The position numbers and the translations under genes were made by a program. A DNA stretch of 64,000 nucleotides from Geosporobacter ferrireducens (GTDB taxonomy: Bacteria > Bacillota > Clostridia > Peptostreptococcales > Thermotaleaceae), in contig NZ_CP017269.1 of NCBI RefSeq assembly GCF_001750685.1, positions 2,955,416 to 3,019,415 on the forward strand, in the 5' to 3' direction. A model generated the notes under the pieces. It had not been told where the DNA came from. It saw only the letters and a program-made list of their open reading frames with translations, and did no database searches. Within the stretch, counting starts at the first letter, position 1; every line of letters begins with the position of its first letter. This document shows, piece by piece, positions 1 through 9,566 of the stretch.

Positions 1-24
1 CACGGTCTGCCGTCCCCACTTGCT
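1..24. repeat. REP-like fragment at window edge
   Basis: The first bases contain CGGTCTGCCGTC, which also occurs as one arm of the stem-loop at 51631-51696, followed by CCGTCCCCACTTGC. The latter is the reverse complement of the start of the REP copy near 27194-27207. It directly abuts the truncated transposase fragment, so it may be the inserted element that removed the upstream part of that gene. It is short and cut by the window edge, so the assignment is tentative. Confidence 0.3.
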
Positions 25-489
25 ATGATATTTTATGTACTACACTCTGATAATGGCAGCCCAATGAAGGGCTCTTCCCTATTAGAAACCCTCTATCAGC
101 TGGGGATAAGTCCATCTAGAAGCCGTCCGAGAGTCAGTAATGACAATCCTTACGCAGAATCCATCTTTAGAACCTGTAAATATCATCCAAGTTATCCATC
201 AAAGGGATTTGTGGATCTAACCCAGGCCAGAACATGGGTGCTATCCTTTGTAAGATGGTACAACCAAGAACACAGGCACAGTGGGCTTAATTTCTTGACT
301 CCAAATCAGAGACATAATGGACTAGCTGAACAAATTCTAGAGCAAAGGAAAAAGGTCTATGAAGAAGCTAAATCAAAGCATCCAGAGAGATGGTCTAGGG
401 AAATTAGAAATTGGGATTTAGATGAAGAGGTTTGGCTTAACCCAGAAAAATCATCTGAAATCGTAGAAGAAAAAGAGAAATCTTCCTAA
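25..489 (+). pseudogene. IS3-family transposase, C-terminal fragment
   Basis: This is the C-terminal half of an IS3-family (OrfB) DDE integrase. The second catalytic Asp is visible in HSDNGSP (residue 9 of the open frame) and the catalytic Glu in NPYAES (residue 45). The first Asp and the whole N-terminal region are missing. The frame opens next to a REP-like sequence at 1-24, so the gene is truncated either by that insertion or by the window edge. It ends in a charged tail rich in Glu and Lys. The fragment cannot be an active transposase. The family is clear from the motif spacing and the WYNxxxRHSGLNFLTP block. Confidence 0.8.
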
Positions 490-543
490 AATTATCCAGG
501 TATACCTCGATTTTTTAAAATCAGAAGTTTTATGCCGCGAAAG

Positions 544-676
544 CCTCTTTACAATGAGGCATGATATGTTAGACTGTTTTGCGGGCGGCATCCTCTTACA
601 AAGCCTTATCCTGCTTAAATGAAGGGGATGCCACTGTTGCCCTAGAACATATCATGGGAGGCTCATTGTCAAGAGG
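544..676. repeat. Long imperfect palindrome (structured DNA/RNA or MITE)
   Basis: The left arm at 544-570 (CCTCTTTACAATGAGGC followed by ATGATATGTT) is matched by the right arm at 646-676 (AACATATCATGGGAGGCTC followed by ATTGTCAAGAGG). Inside it a second pair is nested: GGGCGGCATCC near 583-593 against GGGGATGCC and GCCC near 624-642. The result is a roughly 130-nt cruciform or stem-loop with no open frame. It lies just downstream of a dead transposase. A MITE, the end region of a lost IS, or a structured RNA are all possible. I do not recognise the family. Confidence 0.5.
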
Positions 677-947
677 ACCGTGGAATAAAATGGTAGCCTA
701 ACATTTCAGTGATAAAAAATATTAGAGATTTAGCGACAACTATGTTGACAAATACAGTTTTAAAGTTCATTAAAGAGGAGTAGTTTCTCCAAATTAATTA
801 CCTACTAAAAGGCAGATGATAAAAAAATACATAAAGTGTAATAATATGACAACGTTTGTCGATAACTTAATGTTGAAATTTTGGAATAATTAAGTTATTA
901 TATAAAAAAATGGAAAATAACCATTAAATGGTATAATTAATAAATTA
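677..947. other. Non-coding AT-rich spacer
   Basis: No convincing gene is present. Two small inverted repeats are visible: GACAA-CGT-TTGTC at 848-860, and ATAACTTAAT/ATTAAGTTAT with a loop of about 14 nt just after it. If the original promoter of the heptose cluster lay upstream of the IS insertion at 948-2200, it would be here, but no clear -35/-10 pair was identified. Confidence 0.4.
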
Positions 948-2200
948 TGGATCAGGGTCAATGGTTTGGATATAAAAGTGTGATATCTCAAGCAGCAAGT
1001 TTTTCAAATTCATTTGGAGTAAGATATCCAATGCTGCTATGAATTCTTTTGTTATTGTATCAAGATTCAATGAACTCAAATATCGCTAAATTTGCTTTCT
1101 TGTATGTTTGATAGATATTCCGGTAGATTTCTTCTTTCCTTAGAATTGCATGAAATGACTCAATTACGGCATTACCATAAGGATTTCCTTTGGTAGTATA
1201 GGACCTTTTTACTCCATAATTTTCTATTGATTTGATATAATTTCTGCTCAAATATTGGTTTCCACGATTAGTATGAATAATGACATTTTTAGGTTTTCCT
1301 TGTTTAAGTGTCGCTTTGTCTAAAGCATTCAGAACAATAGATTCATCCAATCTCCTGCTGAATTCATAACTAATGATTTTTTGGCTATGCAAATCAAGAA
1401 TGTAGGCTAAGTAACACCAACCATCTTGCATTGTATGAATTTAGGTAATATCTGACACCCATTTCTGATTCAATCTTGTCGTAGAAAAATCTTACTTCAA
1501 TAGATTTGGAAGATCTTCTTTGGTAGTCTTGCTATTCTTGCGATTGAGGCGTTTGATGACCACAGCAAATAAGCCCATATGTTTTATGAATCGTTGAATT
1601 CTTTTGAGGCCAGGTATTTTGTGAAGTTTTTCCTTTTTCTTCATATATTCATGAATTTTAGATGATCCATATCGATGATTGCTTTCTAAATGAGTTTTGA
1701 GAATGTGTTCTTTGATTAGCTTATTATCCATTGCCCTAGGAGAGCGTTGTGGCTTTTGAAAATCATAATATGAACTACGTGGAATCCCTAAAGTTTTATA
1801 AACGGCTTTAACTGGATATTGAGTTATTAAGGTGTTGATAGTCTCAAAGATACTGCTTTTCACTATTTTTTCGCCAATAGGGTCATTGCCTTTTTTAAAG
1901 ATTTCGTTCTCCCGCGCGAACTGCGCAATTTTCTCCTTGAGTTCAGCTATTTCGCGAGGACTTAATGAACTCTCGTCGGAAGGATTAACAGGAGTCAAAT
2001 CCTTAACCATCGCTGAATGGTTGCAGCTGCTACGCCATATTCGCTTTCGAGACTTTTGTAGCTATGGTTAGTGATATTGTAAAGGTTTACAAGTATGCGC
2101 TTGAAATCCTCATCATATCGTTTGACATTTTGTTTCATGGGGACACACTTCCTTTTAGATATAGTTATTATATCCTACTTTTCGTGTCCACGATTCTACA
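948..2200 (-). mobile_element. Degenerate IS3-family (IS150-like) element
   Basis: The element is about 1.25 kb. The plus-strand left end begins TGGATCAGGG, and the reverse complement of the right end begins TGTAGAATCGTGG. Both run into a shared GGATATAA block, so these are weak terminal inverted repeats. No clean target duplication was found (TTA against CTA). It carries one orfA/orfB unit on the minus strand, broken by a frameshift and three nonsense codons. It separates the heptose cluster from anything upstream and may have displaced its promoter. Confidence 0.6.
988..2136 (-). pseudogene. IS150-type transposase orfAB, multiply disrupted
   Basis: Translation starts at the ATG whose first base is 2136 (MKQNVKRYDEDFK...) and gives a helix-turn-helix OrfA. 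After ATIQRW a one-base loss shifts the frame, and it resumes as VKDLTPVNPSDES at 2010. The OrfB part is then interrupted by in-frame TAA at 1492-1494, TAA at about 1440 (in place of the Tyr codon of SDITYI) and TGA at about 1057 (in place of a Trp). The second catalytic Asp of the DDE triad is also changed: HTNRGNQYLS instead of HSDRGSQY. The Glu region (NPYGNAVIES) is kept. The gene is dead several times over. Confidence 0.85.
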
Positions 2201-2251
2201 CTAACACTATATTGCTAAATAAGGAACAATTCTAGGCAGAAAGGATATTGT

Positions 2252-3223
2252 ATGATTAAATCAAAGACTCCGTTAAGAATTAGTTTAGCTGGGGGTGGAA
2301 CCGATTTACACAGTTATTATCGGAAAGGTTATGGAGCTGTTACAAGCTTTACTATTGATAAGTATATTTATGTAATCATTAAAAACTACGATGAAAAAAG
2401 AATAAAATTGAGTTATTCATCACGTGAAGAGATTGTAGAGAATATAGAACTATTAGAACATCCTATCATTAAAGAAGCATTAAAAGTTTTCAATATAAGT
2501 GGAGGCATTGAGATAATATCTTGTGGAGATGTACCAGGAGGAACCGGGTTAGGATCTTCTAGCAGTTTTACCGTAGGATTAGTAAATGCACTTTATAAAT
2601 ATAAAGACCAACAAGTAAATTCGCAAATATTAGCAGAAACAGCCTGTAAAATTGAGATTGATATAATGAATAAACCTATAGGAAAGCAAGACCAGTATGC
2701 AGCTGCATTTGGAGGATGTAATTATTTTCAATTCAATTCTGATGACACAGTTACAACGATTCCTCTGAAATTAACAGAAAAGCAAAAACAATGGATAAAT
2801 GGGGAAGTTTTATTATTTTATACTGGAATACAACGTTCAGCAGACGATATATTAGGTGATCAGATGCGTAATATTAGCCTTAGGTTACAGGAATTGGATT
2901 TAATGTGTAGACAGGCGGAAAAAATAAAAAGAATTATTGAAAATAGAGGTTGTTTAGCAGAGATAGGTGATTTGTTGGACCATGGATGGGAGTGTAAAAA
3001 AAGATTGTCGGATAAAATTAGCTCTGATTCTCTTAATGAACTCTATACTAGAGCTAAAAGAGCAGGTGCCATTGGAGGGAAAATTACAGGTGCAGGTGGT
3101 GGAGGTATGTTATTACTGTATTGTCCACAAGAGTATCAGCAAAGTGTAAGAGAGGAATTGTCTGATCTGCAAGAAATATTTTTTAATTATGTTGATAATG
3201 GAAGTTTTATAGAAATAGTATAG
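2252..3223 (+). CDS. hddA: D-glycero-alpha-D-manno-heptose 7-phosphate kinase
   Basis: A GHMP-family kinase of 323 residues. It is predicted to phosphorylate C1 of D-glycero-D-manno-heptose 7-phosphate to give the alpha-1,7-bisphosphate, the second committed step of GDP-heptose synthesis. The N-terminal LAGGGTDLHSYY signature (about residues 12-23) is typical of the HddA/fucokinase-like subgroup. The ATP loop PGGTGLGSSSS is at 95-105, and the Gly-rich motif 3 (KITGAGGGG) is near the C-terminus. The ATG has a clear upstream AGAAAGG site. gmhA follows after 18 bp, and the nucleotidyltransferase/phosphatase fusion closes the same cluster, which strongly supports heptose rather than another GHMP substrate. 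Confidence 0.88.
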   Translation: MIKSKTPLRISLAGGGTDLHSYYRKGYGAVTSFTIDKYIYVIIKNYDEKRIKLSYSSREEIVENIELLEHPIIKEALKVFNISGGIEIISCGDVPGGTGLGSSSSFTVGLVNALYKYKDQQVNSQILAETACKIEIDIMNKPIGKQDQYAAAFGGCNYFQFNSDDTVTTIPLKLTEKQKQWINGEVLLFYTGIQRSADDILGDQMRNISLRLQELDLMCRQAEKIKRIIENRGCLAEIGDLLDHGWECKKRLSDKISSDSLNELYTRAKRAGAIGGKITGAGGGGMLLLYCPQEYQQSVREELSDLQEIFFNYVDNGSFIEIV

Positions 3224-3241
3224 ATGAAAGGATGAAGGGGT

Positions 3242-3844
3242 GTGTACAATTATTTAAAAATTTATCAACAATATAGAAAAGATTTGATTTTACAAATTCA
3301 GAAAATTAAAAATGATGAACTTATAAAGATTGTTGAGGCGATATACAATTGCTATATGAATGATAAAGGCATTTATATTGTAGGCAATGGAGGAAGTGCA
3401 GCTACAGCTTCACATTTAGCATGTGATTTAGCAAAAATTGCAGATAAATTTGGTAAGGGACTCAGAGCAATTTGTTTAAATGATAGTAGTGCAATACTTA
3501 CAGCTATCGCTAATGATATTGATTATAAGATGATTTTTAGTGATCAAATGTCTAGAGTATCACAAGGAGGGGACATTCTAATAGTATTAACTGCTTCAGG
3601 AAACTCATCAAATATAATAGAAGCAGTTAAATTTGCACAGGAAAACAATATATATTCTATTGGTTTGTTAGGGTTTGATGGTGGGGAGGTTTTAGAAAAA
3701 TTAGATAACTATATTTTAATAGATAATTATAACTATGGGGTTGTAGAAGATGTTCATTTATCAATATGCCATATGATATCACTGATGCTTAAGTGTTACT
3801 TTGTAAACAGCAAAGGAAATACATTTGCATTAAGTTTAACATAA
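3242..3844 (+). CDS. gmhA: Sedoheptulose-7-phosphate isomerase
   Basis: A SIS-domain isomerase of 200 residues, the usual GmhA length. It converts sedoheptulose 7-phosphate to D-glycero-D-manno-heptose 7-phosphate, the first step of the heptose pathway. The sugar-phosphate loop GNGGSAATASH is at residues 48-58. The catalytic Glu/His region of the family is represented by VVEDVHLSICHM near the C-terminus. It starts with GTG, behind an AAGGATGAAGGGG stretch, 18 bp after hddA, so the two are probably co-translated. The heptose assignment comes from the family together with the three partner activities in the cluster. Confidence 0.88.
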   Translation: MYNYLKIYQQYRKDLILQIQKIKNDELIKIVEAIYNCYMNDKGIYIVGNGGSAATASHLACDLAKIADKFGKGLRAICLNDSSAILTAIANDIDYKMIFSDQMSRVSQGGDILIVLTASGNSSNIIEAVKFAQENNIYSIGLLGFDGGEVLEKLDNYILIDNYNYGVVEDVHLSICHMISLMLKCYFVNSKGNTFALSLT

Positions 3845-3990
3845 ACAATATAAAGATAGCGAATTATGAAGCATTTAGAAAATATAAGACTCATGGGATA
3901 AAATCAATTTTTAAGGTAAATAGCAAATACTTTTCATTCCATTACAGAATATTTATTATATTATAGAATGATATAAAGGTGGTATTAAAT

Positions 3991-5226
3991 TTGGAGAAAA
4001 AAAGATTATTAGTTATAGGAAGTGGATCGGAAAATTATCGTCGATATATTTTGGAAACTGCGGTTCAAATGGGGTTAGAAATTATTTTAGTTTCTAATAG
4101 GTCTGCTACTTGGGAGATAGGTTTATGCAAGAAAATTATTTTTTCTAATATAGACAATGCTGCTGCTATGTATGAAAGGCTCTCAAAATCTATTGATATT
4201 AATAGTATAAATGGGATATTTACGTATGTAGAAGAAGCAGTTTATCCTACTGCGCAATTAGCCCAAATATTAGGATTACCTTTTATTTCTGTACAGACAG
4301 CTCAGGCAGCTAGAAATAAATATGTGATGAGAAAAAGATTTGAAGAGAGTGGATTAAAGACACCAAACTATGTAAAAATACGATCCATTGAAGATCTACA
4401 ATATGCACAAGATAGTTTAAAATTACCAGTAGTTATTAAACCAATTGATGGTTGGGGAAGTATTGGAGTTATAAAAGTTGAAAAATGGGAAGAGCTTAAA
4501 GGTATCTTTGAGAAAATCTCTAAAAATAAATTTACTGAAACTGAACCTACTTTTATTTTGGAGGAATATCTTATAGGTAATGAAGTTAGCGTAGAATCTG
4601 TGATATTTAATAAAAAAATTCATCATTACGGTATTGTTCAAAAATACATTTGTAATGAACCTTATTTTGAAGAAGTTGGACATTCTTTTCCGGCAGAACT
4701 ACCTGATGATTTGATTGAAAATACACTTAATGTTACGGCTAAAGGTATTGAAGCTTTAGGGATTAATAGTGGAGTAACCCATACAGAATTAAGATTAACC
4801 CCTTCAGGTCCTGTTATCGTAGAGATTGGAGCAAGACTTGGTGGGGATAAAATACCATATTTAATACAACTAGCTACAGGTATAAATCTGGCTAGAAATG
4901 CTATTAAGGTTGCATTAGGTCAAAATCCGGATTTTGAATATAAATTCATAAAAGGTTCTGCAATTAAATTTTTTGTTCCTCCATCTTCATGTGAAATTTT
5001 AGAATATCCCGATTTTGTAGATGTAATAAAGTTATCAAATGTACATGAATTAAGGTTTAAGCCGCCATTTGGGTTATTAAAAGTTCCTCCAGAAGGATTC
5101 TTTACACGTATGGGATATGTAGTTACTTGTGATATTACTGGAGAAAAAGCATATAAAACTGCTTGTACAGCAGAAGATTTAATAAAAATAAAATACGTTG
5201 AAGCTGAGGAGGTGAATCCTTCTTAA
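3991..5226 (+). CDS. ATP-grasp ligase (first of three)
   Basis: An ATP-grasp carboxylate-amine/thiol ligase-type protein. An N-terminal Rossmann-like pre-ATP-grasp part (LLVIGSGSENYRRYI) is followed by the ATP-binding lysine strand VVIKPIDGWGSIGV, then FILEEYLIGNEVSVE, and the metal-binding strand PVIVEIGARLGGD. The C-terminal ~100 residues follow the CarB-like layout seen in amino-acid ligases. The TTG at 3991 is preferred over the in-frame GTG at 3979 because the AAAGGTGG binding site (3975-3982) sits at the right distance from it and overlaps the GTG. The acid and amine substrates cannot be named. It lies 24 bp before an ABC exporter, consistent with a product made and exported by one operon. 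Confidence 0.75.
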   Translation: MEKKRLLVIGSGSENYRRYILETAVQMGLEIILVSNRSATWEIGLCKKIIFSNIDNAAAMYERLSKSIDINSINGIFTYVEEAVYPTAQLAQILGLPFISVQTAQAARNKYVMRKRFEESGLKTPNYVKIRSIEDLQYAQDSLKLPVVIKPIDGWGSIGVIKVEKWEELKGIFEKISKNKFTETEPTFILEEYLIGNEVSVESVIFNKKIHHYGIVQKYICNEPYFEEVGHSFPAELPDDLIENTLNVTAKGIEALGINSGVTHTELRLTPSGPVIVEIGARLGGDKIPYLIQLATGINLARNAIKVALGQNPDFEYKFIKGSAIKFFVPPSSCEILEYPDFVDVIKLSNVHELRFKPPFGLLKVPPEGFFTRMGYVVTCDITGEKAYKTACTAEDLIKIKYVEAEEVNPS

Positions 5227-5249
5227 ATTACGTTTAAAGAAGGTTTTAT

Positions 5250-6218
5250 ATGATAGCTATAAATGTCGAAGAATTAGTACGTAGATACAAAAAAAAGAAC
5301 TTATTAAAAAAAAATGAAGAGTATGTGGCAGTTAATAATATATCATTTCAGGTCAATAAAGGAGAAATGTTTGGATTATTAGGGCCAAATGGTGCTGGCA
5401 AAACCACAACAATTAAGATATTAACAACATTGCTATTTCCTACAGAAGGTACCGTTAATATAATGGGATTAGATATTAGAAAAGATGCTAAAAAGATTCG
5501 TAATCAAATTAATTTCACTTTTGGTGGAGAACGAGGATTATATTGGAGACTTTCAGGAATGGATAATTTGAAATATTTTGCTGATTTATACAATGTGCCT
5601 ACGGATATTGCTAACAAGAGGATTAATAGAATTTTAGAAATCATTGGACTTAAAGAGTGGAAGAATGAAAGAGTTGAAAATTATTCTAAAGGTATGAAGC
5701 AAAGATTGCATATTGGAAAGGCATTAATAAATGATCCTGAAGTGATATTTTTAGATGAACCTACTTTAGGATTGGATCCTGTTGGAGCAAAAGATTTGAG
5801 AGAAATAATACAAAATCTCTTGAATTTAGACAAAACAATATTACTTACAACACACTATATGTACGAAGCCGATTTATTATGTAAAAGGATTGCAGTTATA
5901 AATAAAGGCAAAATACTAGCGAACGATAAACCCGAAGCTTTAAAAAGCTTAGTCAAAGACTCTAATATTTTTGAGGTAGAAGTTTATGACATTGACAATG
6001 ATAAAATTAACAAAATTAGAAACCTTGAATTTGTGCAGAATTTACAAATTGATTCAAATGAAAATAGTAAACTTTTGCAAATTCAATTAAAAAAAGAGTG
6101 TAATATAAGTAGTATATTATCAATTATTGATGATAATGGGATTAAGGCAATTACAAACAGACGTCCTACGTTAGAAGATGCATACATAAAGTTGGTGGGG
6201 GATGGAACTAGTGATTAA
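5250..6218 (+). CDS. ABC exporter ATP-binding protein (DrrA-like)
   Basis: A 322-residue ATPase subunit of an ABC-2 type exporter. Walker A is GPNGAGKT (about residues 44-51), the signature motif is YSKGMKQR, Walker B is VIFLDEPTLGLDP, and the switch His is in LLTTHYM. A C-terminal extension of ~90 residues is typical of the daunorubicin-resistance (DrrA/CcmA) branch. It overlaps the next permease gene by 17 bp, and a second permease follows directly, so the three form one transporter. By position it probably exports the product of the surrounding heptose/ATP-grasp cluster. Confidence 0.85.
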   Translation: MIAINVEELVRRYKKKNLLKKNEEYVAVNNISFQVNKGEMFGLLGPNGAGKTTTIKILTTLLFPTEGTVNIMGLDIRKDAKKIRNQINFTFGGERGLYWRLSGMDNLKYFADLYNVPTDIANKRINRILEIIGLKEWKNERVENYSKGMKQRLHIGKALINDPEVIFLDEPTLGLDPVGAKDLREIIQNLLNLDKTILLTTHYMYEADLLCKRIAVINKGKILANDKPEALKSLVKDSNIFEVEVYDIDNDKINKIRNLEFVQNLQIDSNENSKLLQIQLKKECNISSILSIIDDNGIKAITNRRPTLEDAYIKLVGDGTSD

Positions 6219-6990
6219 GATACTAAAAGTTATAAATATAGCAAGAGTTCAATTAATTATGCGAAAAACAAGTCATATGTGGATCTTTGTAGTATTTATT
6301 CAGCCATTGCTCTATTTATTTATGATTTGGATGATACTTAAAGGAAGTGATAGGAAAATTTATACTGTTGATACTATTATTGGAGCCGGAATGATGGGGA
6401 CATGGAGTTCTATTTTATTTTCATCAGGAGCTGATATTGAAAGAGAACGTCAGTGGGGAACATTAGAGATGTTAGTTGGATCTCCTACATCACTTTCAAC
6501 AATTATTATGGGAAAAGCTTTGACTAATAGCTTTTCTGGTATATTTTCTATGATATTAGCGTATTTAACCATATTGTCCTTTAATCAGCAAGTAATTATA
6601 AAACATCCGTTACTATTTTGCTTAACGCTTATTATTACTTTAATCTCTGTTTCAGCTATAGGAATGATTGTATGTACTCTATTCACTTTGTCCCGTGCAG
6701 CAAGAGGGTTAATTAATATTATGGAAACTCCTATTTTTTTATTATCAGGTATTATGTTTCCAATAACAATTCTTCCATTTTGGTCTCGACCTGCATCTTA
6801 TATCTTAAGCTTAACGTGGGGGATTGAAGCACTAAAAAAGACTAGTGGAGGAATTAATAATTGGGCTGATTACAAAATGGATTTAGCAATTTTAATTGTA
6901 TTAACAATATTTTATATTATTTTATCTCTTTGGTTATTCAAAATTGTAGAGAACAAAGCTAAAAAATCTGCAACCTTGGGGGTATTTTAA
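6202..6990 (+). CDS. ABC-2 type exporter permease
   Basis: A 262-residue integral membrane protein with about six hydrophobic segments, including IFVVFIQPLLYLFMIWMIL near the N-terminus. It carries the ABC-2 permease feature in which GTLEMLVGSPTS follows a conserved RERQWG stretch. The start codon lies inside the ATPase gene (17-bp overlap), indicating translational coupling. It differs in sequence from the following permease, so the transporter is probably a heterodimer of two permeases with one ATPase type. Confidence 0.8.
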   Translation: MELVIKILKVINIARVQLIMRKTSHMWIFVVFIQPLLYLFMIWMILKGSDRKIYTVDTIIGAGMMGTWSSILFSSGADIERERQWGTLEMLVGSPTSLSTIIMGKALTNSFSGIFSMILAYLTILSFNQQVIIKHPLLFCLTLIITLISVSAIGMIVCTLFTLSRAARGLINIMETPIFLLSGIMFPITILPFWSRPASYILSLTWGIEALKKTSGGINNWADYKMDLAILIVLTIFYIILSLWLFKIVENKAKKSATLGVF

Positions 6991-6991
6991 T

Positions 6992-7828
6992 ATGAGTAAC
7001 AAATTTTTAAAAAATAATAGAACTTCAAACATGTTTTTTACAGAATATATTTTACGCTTTTTGAGAGCAACTCTATACTCGTATAAAGCTCTTTTTGCTT
7101 GGTTAGAACCTAAAATTTATATTTTAACTAAAATAGTAAGTCCACTTTTTCAAATTATCTTTTTTACTTATTTAGGAAGTTATTATATAAAAGGAAGTGG
7201 AAATCTTTATTATATAATTGGAAATGCTGTTCAGATTTCTGCAATTAGTGCTATAAATGGGGTAGCTATGACAGTAGCCTCAGAAAGAACAGAAGGTACT
7301 TTAGCTTTAATTTTAGGAACTCCAGCAAATCGTGTTAGAATTTTTGTAAGTCGTTCTGCTTTACATATTATAGATGGACTTATAACCACTGGCATAGGAT
7401 TTTTATTTGGATATGTATTTTTAAATTTAAGCTTCAACAATGTTAATATTTTTTTGGTTCTGTGCTGCATTTTTATAACAATATTTTCAATGTCAGGTTT
7501 GGGATTATTAATTGGCAGTTTTGGACTAGCATTAAGAGAGGTAAATCTTCTTTCAAATTTAATTTATTATATACTTTTGGTATGTTGCGGGGTAAATTTT
7601 CCTGTAACCAGTTTGCCTTCATTAATTCAAAAGTTTGCCTATATACTTCCACTAACGCATGGATTAGAAGCTATAAGAAAAGTTATGATTGGATATGATT
7701 TCCAACAAATAAAAATTCTTCTAGTTGAAGAATTTTTTATTGGTACAATCTATTTAATTTTAGGTTATATATTTTTTAGAATTTTAGAATTAAATTCAAA
7801 ACATGCTGGAAGTATTGATTTATATTAA
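6992..7828 (+). CDS. ABC-2 type exporter permease (second subunit)
   Basis: A 278-residue membrane protein with six predicted helices and the ABC-2 pattern SERTEGTLALILGTPANR in the first cytoplasmic loop. It starts one base after the stop of the first permease, with a GGGGG-type ribosome binding site in the end of that gene. After its stop the cluster is interrupted by the IS110 remnant. An AAAAGGAG sequence just downstream (near 7839-7846) looks like a binding site left without a gene, consistent with loss of a cluster gene at that point. Confidence 0.8.
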   Translation: MSNKFLKNNRTSNMFFTEYILRFLRATLYSYKALFAWLEPKIYILTKIVSPLFQIIFFTYLGSYYIKGSGNLYYIIGNAVQISAISAINGVAMTVASERTEGTLALILGTPANRVRIFVSRSALHIIDGLITTGIGFLFGYVFLNLSFNNVNIFLVLCCIFITIFSMSGLGLLIGSFGLALREVNLLSNLIYYILLVCCGVNFPVTSLPSLIQKFAYILPLTHGLEAIRKVMIGYDFQQIKILLVEEFFIGTIYLILGYIFFRILELNSKHAGSIDLY

Positions 7829-7968
7829 AGAAAATAGAAAAGGAGCATTCCTGTAATAAATAAAAATGGACTTTGAAAAAAGAAATATCACCTGTTAAAA
7901 TACGAGGTGTCAGATAGTCTCGCGAGGAAAACTGACCCTTAAATTTAAATAACAGGAGGTATTCTAAT

Positions 7969-9148
7969 ATGAATTATACACAAAACAGAAAGGTTTTTCA
8001 AATAAATGAAAGAACTTTAATTATTGGTGTTGATATTGCGAAACACAAGCATGTTGCTAGAGCCCAAGACTTTAGAGGCTTTGAGTATGGTACCCACAGG
8101 TCATTATTGATTTAACATAGGACACTTCTTAAAAGAAAAGAATATTAAATTGGTCCTAGTAAATCCCATGCATGTCAAGAAATCTAAGGAATTAGACGAT
8201 AATTCTCCTACAAAAAATGATCTTAAAGATGCAAAAGTAATTGCTCAATTAGTTAAAGATGGTAGATATTCTGAACCTATCATTCCTGAAGGACCCTACG
8301 GGGAGCTTCGAGTAGCTATGGATGAAAGAAAGGATATTAGCGATTCTCTAAATTCAATTAAGAACAAGATTCATCGTTGGCTTGATAAATACTTTCCAGA
8401 GTTTCTAACAGTATTTAAGGATTGGGAAGGTAAAGCTTCTTTAATTACCCTAAGAAAGTTTCCATTTCCTAAAGATATTTTAACACTTGGAGAACATCAA
8501 ATTCTTAGAATTTGGAAAGAAGATGTCAAGAGAGCCGTAGGCACTAAAAGAGCTCGTAGTCTTATGGAAGCCGCTAATGTTTCTATTGGTATTGATTCTG
8601 GACTTACAATGGCTAGAAAACAATTGAATAATCTATTAGATAGATATGAACTTTTGAATGCTCAAATGGAAGGATTAATGGGACAGATTGAAAGTATTCT
8701 ATCAACTATTCCAGGATCAGATGCAATGCTTTCTATGTCGGGATTGGGTGTAACTACTGTGGCTGGTTTTTTGGCTGAAGTGGGAGATTTAAAAAACTAT
8801 GGACATCCAAAGCAAATACAAAAGCTTGCAGGTTTAAATTTGAAGGAAAACAGTTCTGGTGAACATAAGGGACAAACAACTATAACTAAACGAGGAAGGC
8901 ACAAATTAAGGGCACTCTTGTTTAGGGCAATTATGCCAATTGTTGCTAAGAATCCTGAGTTTAAGGAATTGCATAGATATTACACAACGAGGGCGCATAA
9001 CCCATTAAAGAAAAAGCAATCTCTTATTGCATTATGTTGTAAGTTGATTAGGGTATTATTTGCTTTAGGCACAAAGGGTACTATGTACAGTTCACAGAAA
9101 CTATTAAAGGATATGAATGCTTCTACAGTAGATTTACAAGTAGCTTAA
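7969..9148 (+). pseudogene. IS110-family transposase, internally deleted
   Basis: An IS110-type (DEDD) transposase starts at the ATG at 7969, behind AACAGGAGG. The N-terminus reads to IIGVDIAKHKH (first catalytic Asp) and EYGT. A junction at about 8090 then joins, out of frame, to PTGHY, with TGA replacing the expected Trp. The segment carrying the catalytic Glu (normally just before PTGHY) is deleted, roughly 45-50 codons by comparison with the usual layout. From 8113 the frame is open again to the end and includes the Transposase_20 part (MLSMSGLGVTTVAGFLAEVG). The element is therefore inactive. It splits the heptose cluster between the exporter and the second ATP-grasp gene. Confidence 0.85.
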
Positions 9149-9470
9149 TCGTTGTTCAAAAACAGTATTTGATTTGTCACGGTAACAGTATTGAAATGTC
9201 TTAGAACTTTGAACCTTGATAAAAGAAGCTCGGAGCAGCTGGTAGGTATATATTCCATAAGGACATTGATCCTGTAAAGGAGCATTTCCAGCCTCCACCT
9301 CATGGATAGATAGAACGAAGGAATTTAGGGACGATTTGATCCTGCGAGACATGGGAGGGTAATCACCATGAGCTATTGTGGAGATCCATTGGCGATCATA
9401 TTTAGCTAAGCTAGGCGTAGCCTTATGAAAAGTCAAACCTAAATACCAGAAATTTGAATATATTAAATAA
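9149..9470. other. Non-coding 3' region of the IS110 remnant
   Basis: About 320 bases between the transposase stop and the next cluster sequence contain no credible gene. IS110/IS1111 elements carry a long non-coding segment at one end that encodes the bridge (seek) RNA, and this stretch has the right size and position for the 3' type. I could not define element ends or RNA loops by eye, so this is positional inference only. Confidence 0.35.
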
Positions 9471-9548
9471 ATATCCAAGGGACTTCTTTTAAAAGATAAA
9501 GAAATTCTAAGAATGAGTGAGTATTTTAAAGAAAAACTTAATTTATAG
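9471..9548 (+). pseudogene. C-terminal stub of a lost cluster gene
   Basis: A short open frame without a start codon reads ...LLLKDKEILRMSEYFKEKLNL and ends in TAG at 9546-9548, right before the GGGAGG binding site of the next ATP-grasp gene. Codon use and spacing look like the end of a real gene from the same operon, of which the IS110 insertion or a deletion left only about 25 codons. The stub is too short to name. Confidence 0.4.
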
Positions 9549-9566
9549 AGGGAGGTGTTATAGTCT

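Noticed and set aside
544..676. Retron-type msr/msd for the long palindrome
   Set aside because: No reverse transcriptase gene is nearby, so a retron is not supported.
3846..3978. Open stretch between gmhA and the first ATP-grasp gene (NYEAFRKYKTHGIKSIFK...)
   Set aside because: It is about 40 codons, has no start codon or ribosome binding site and no recognisable motif. It could be the tail of a lost gene but cannot be supported.
9134..9478. Minus-strand frame of 114 codons downstream of the IS110 remnant
   Set aside because: It lies in the non-coding end of the element, has no binding site and its translation is not protein-like.
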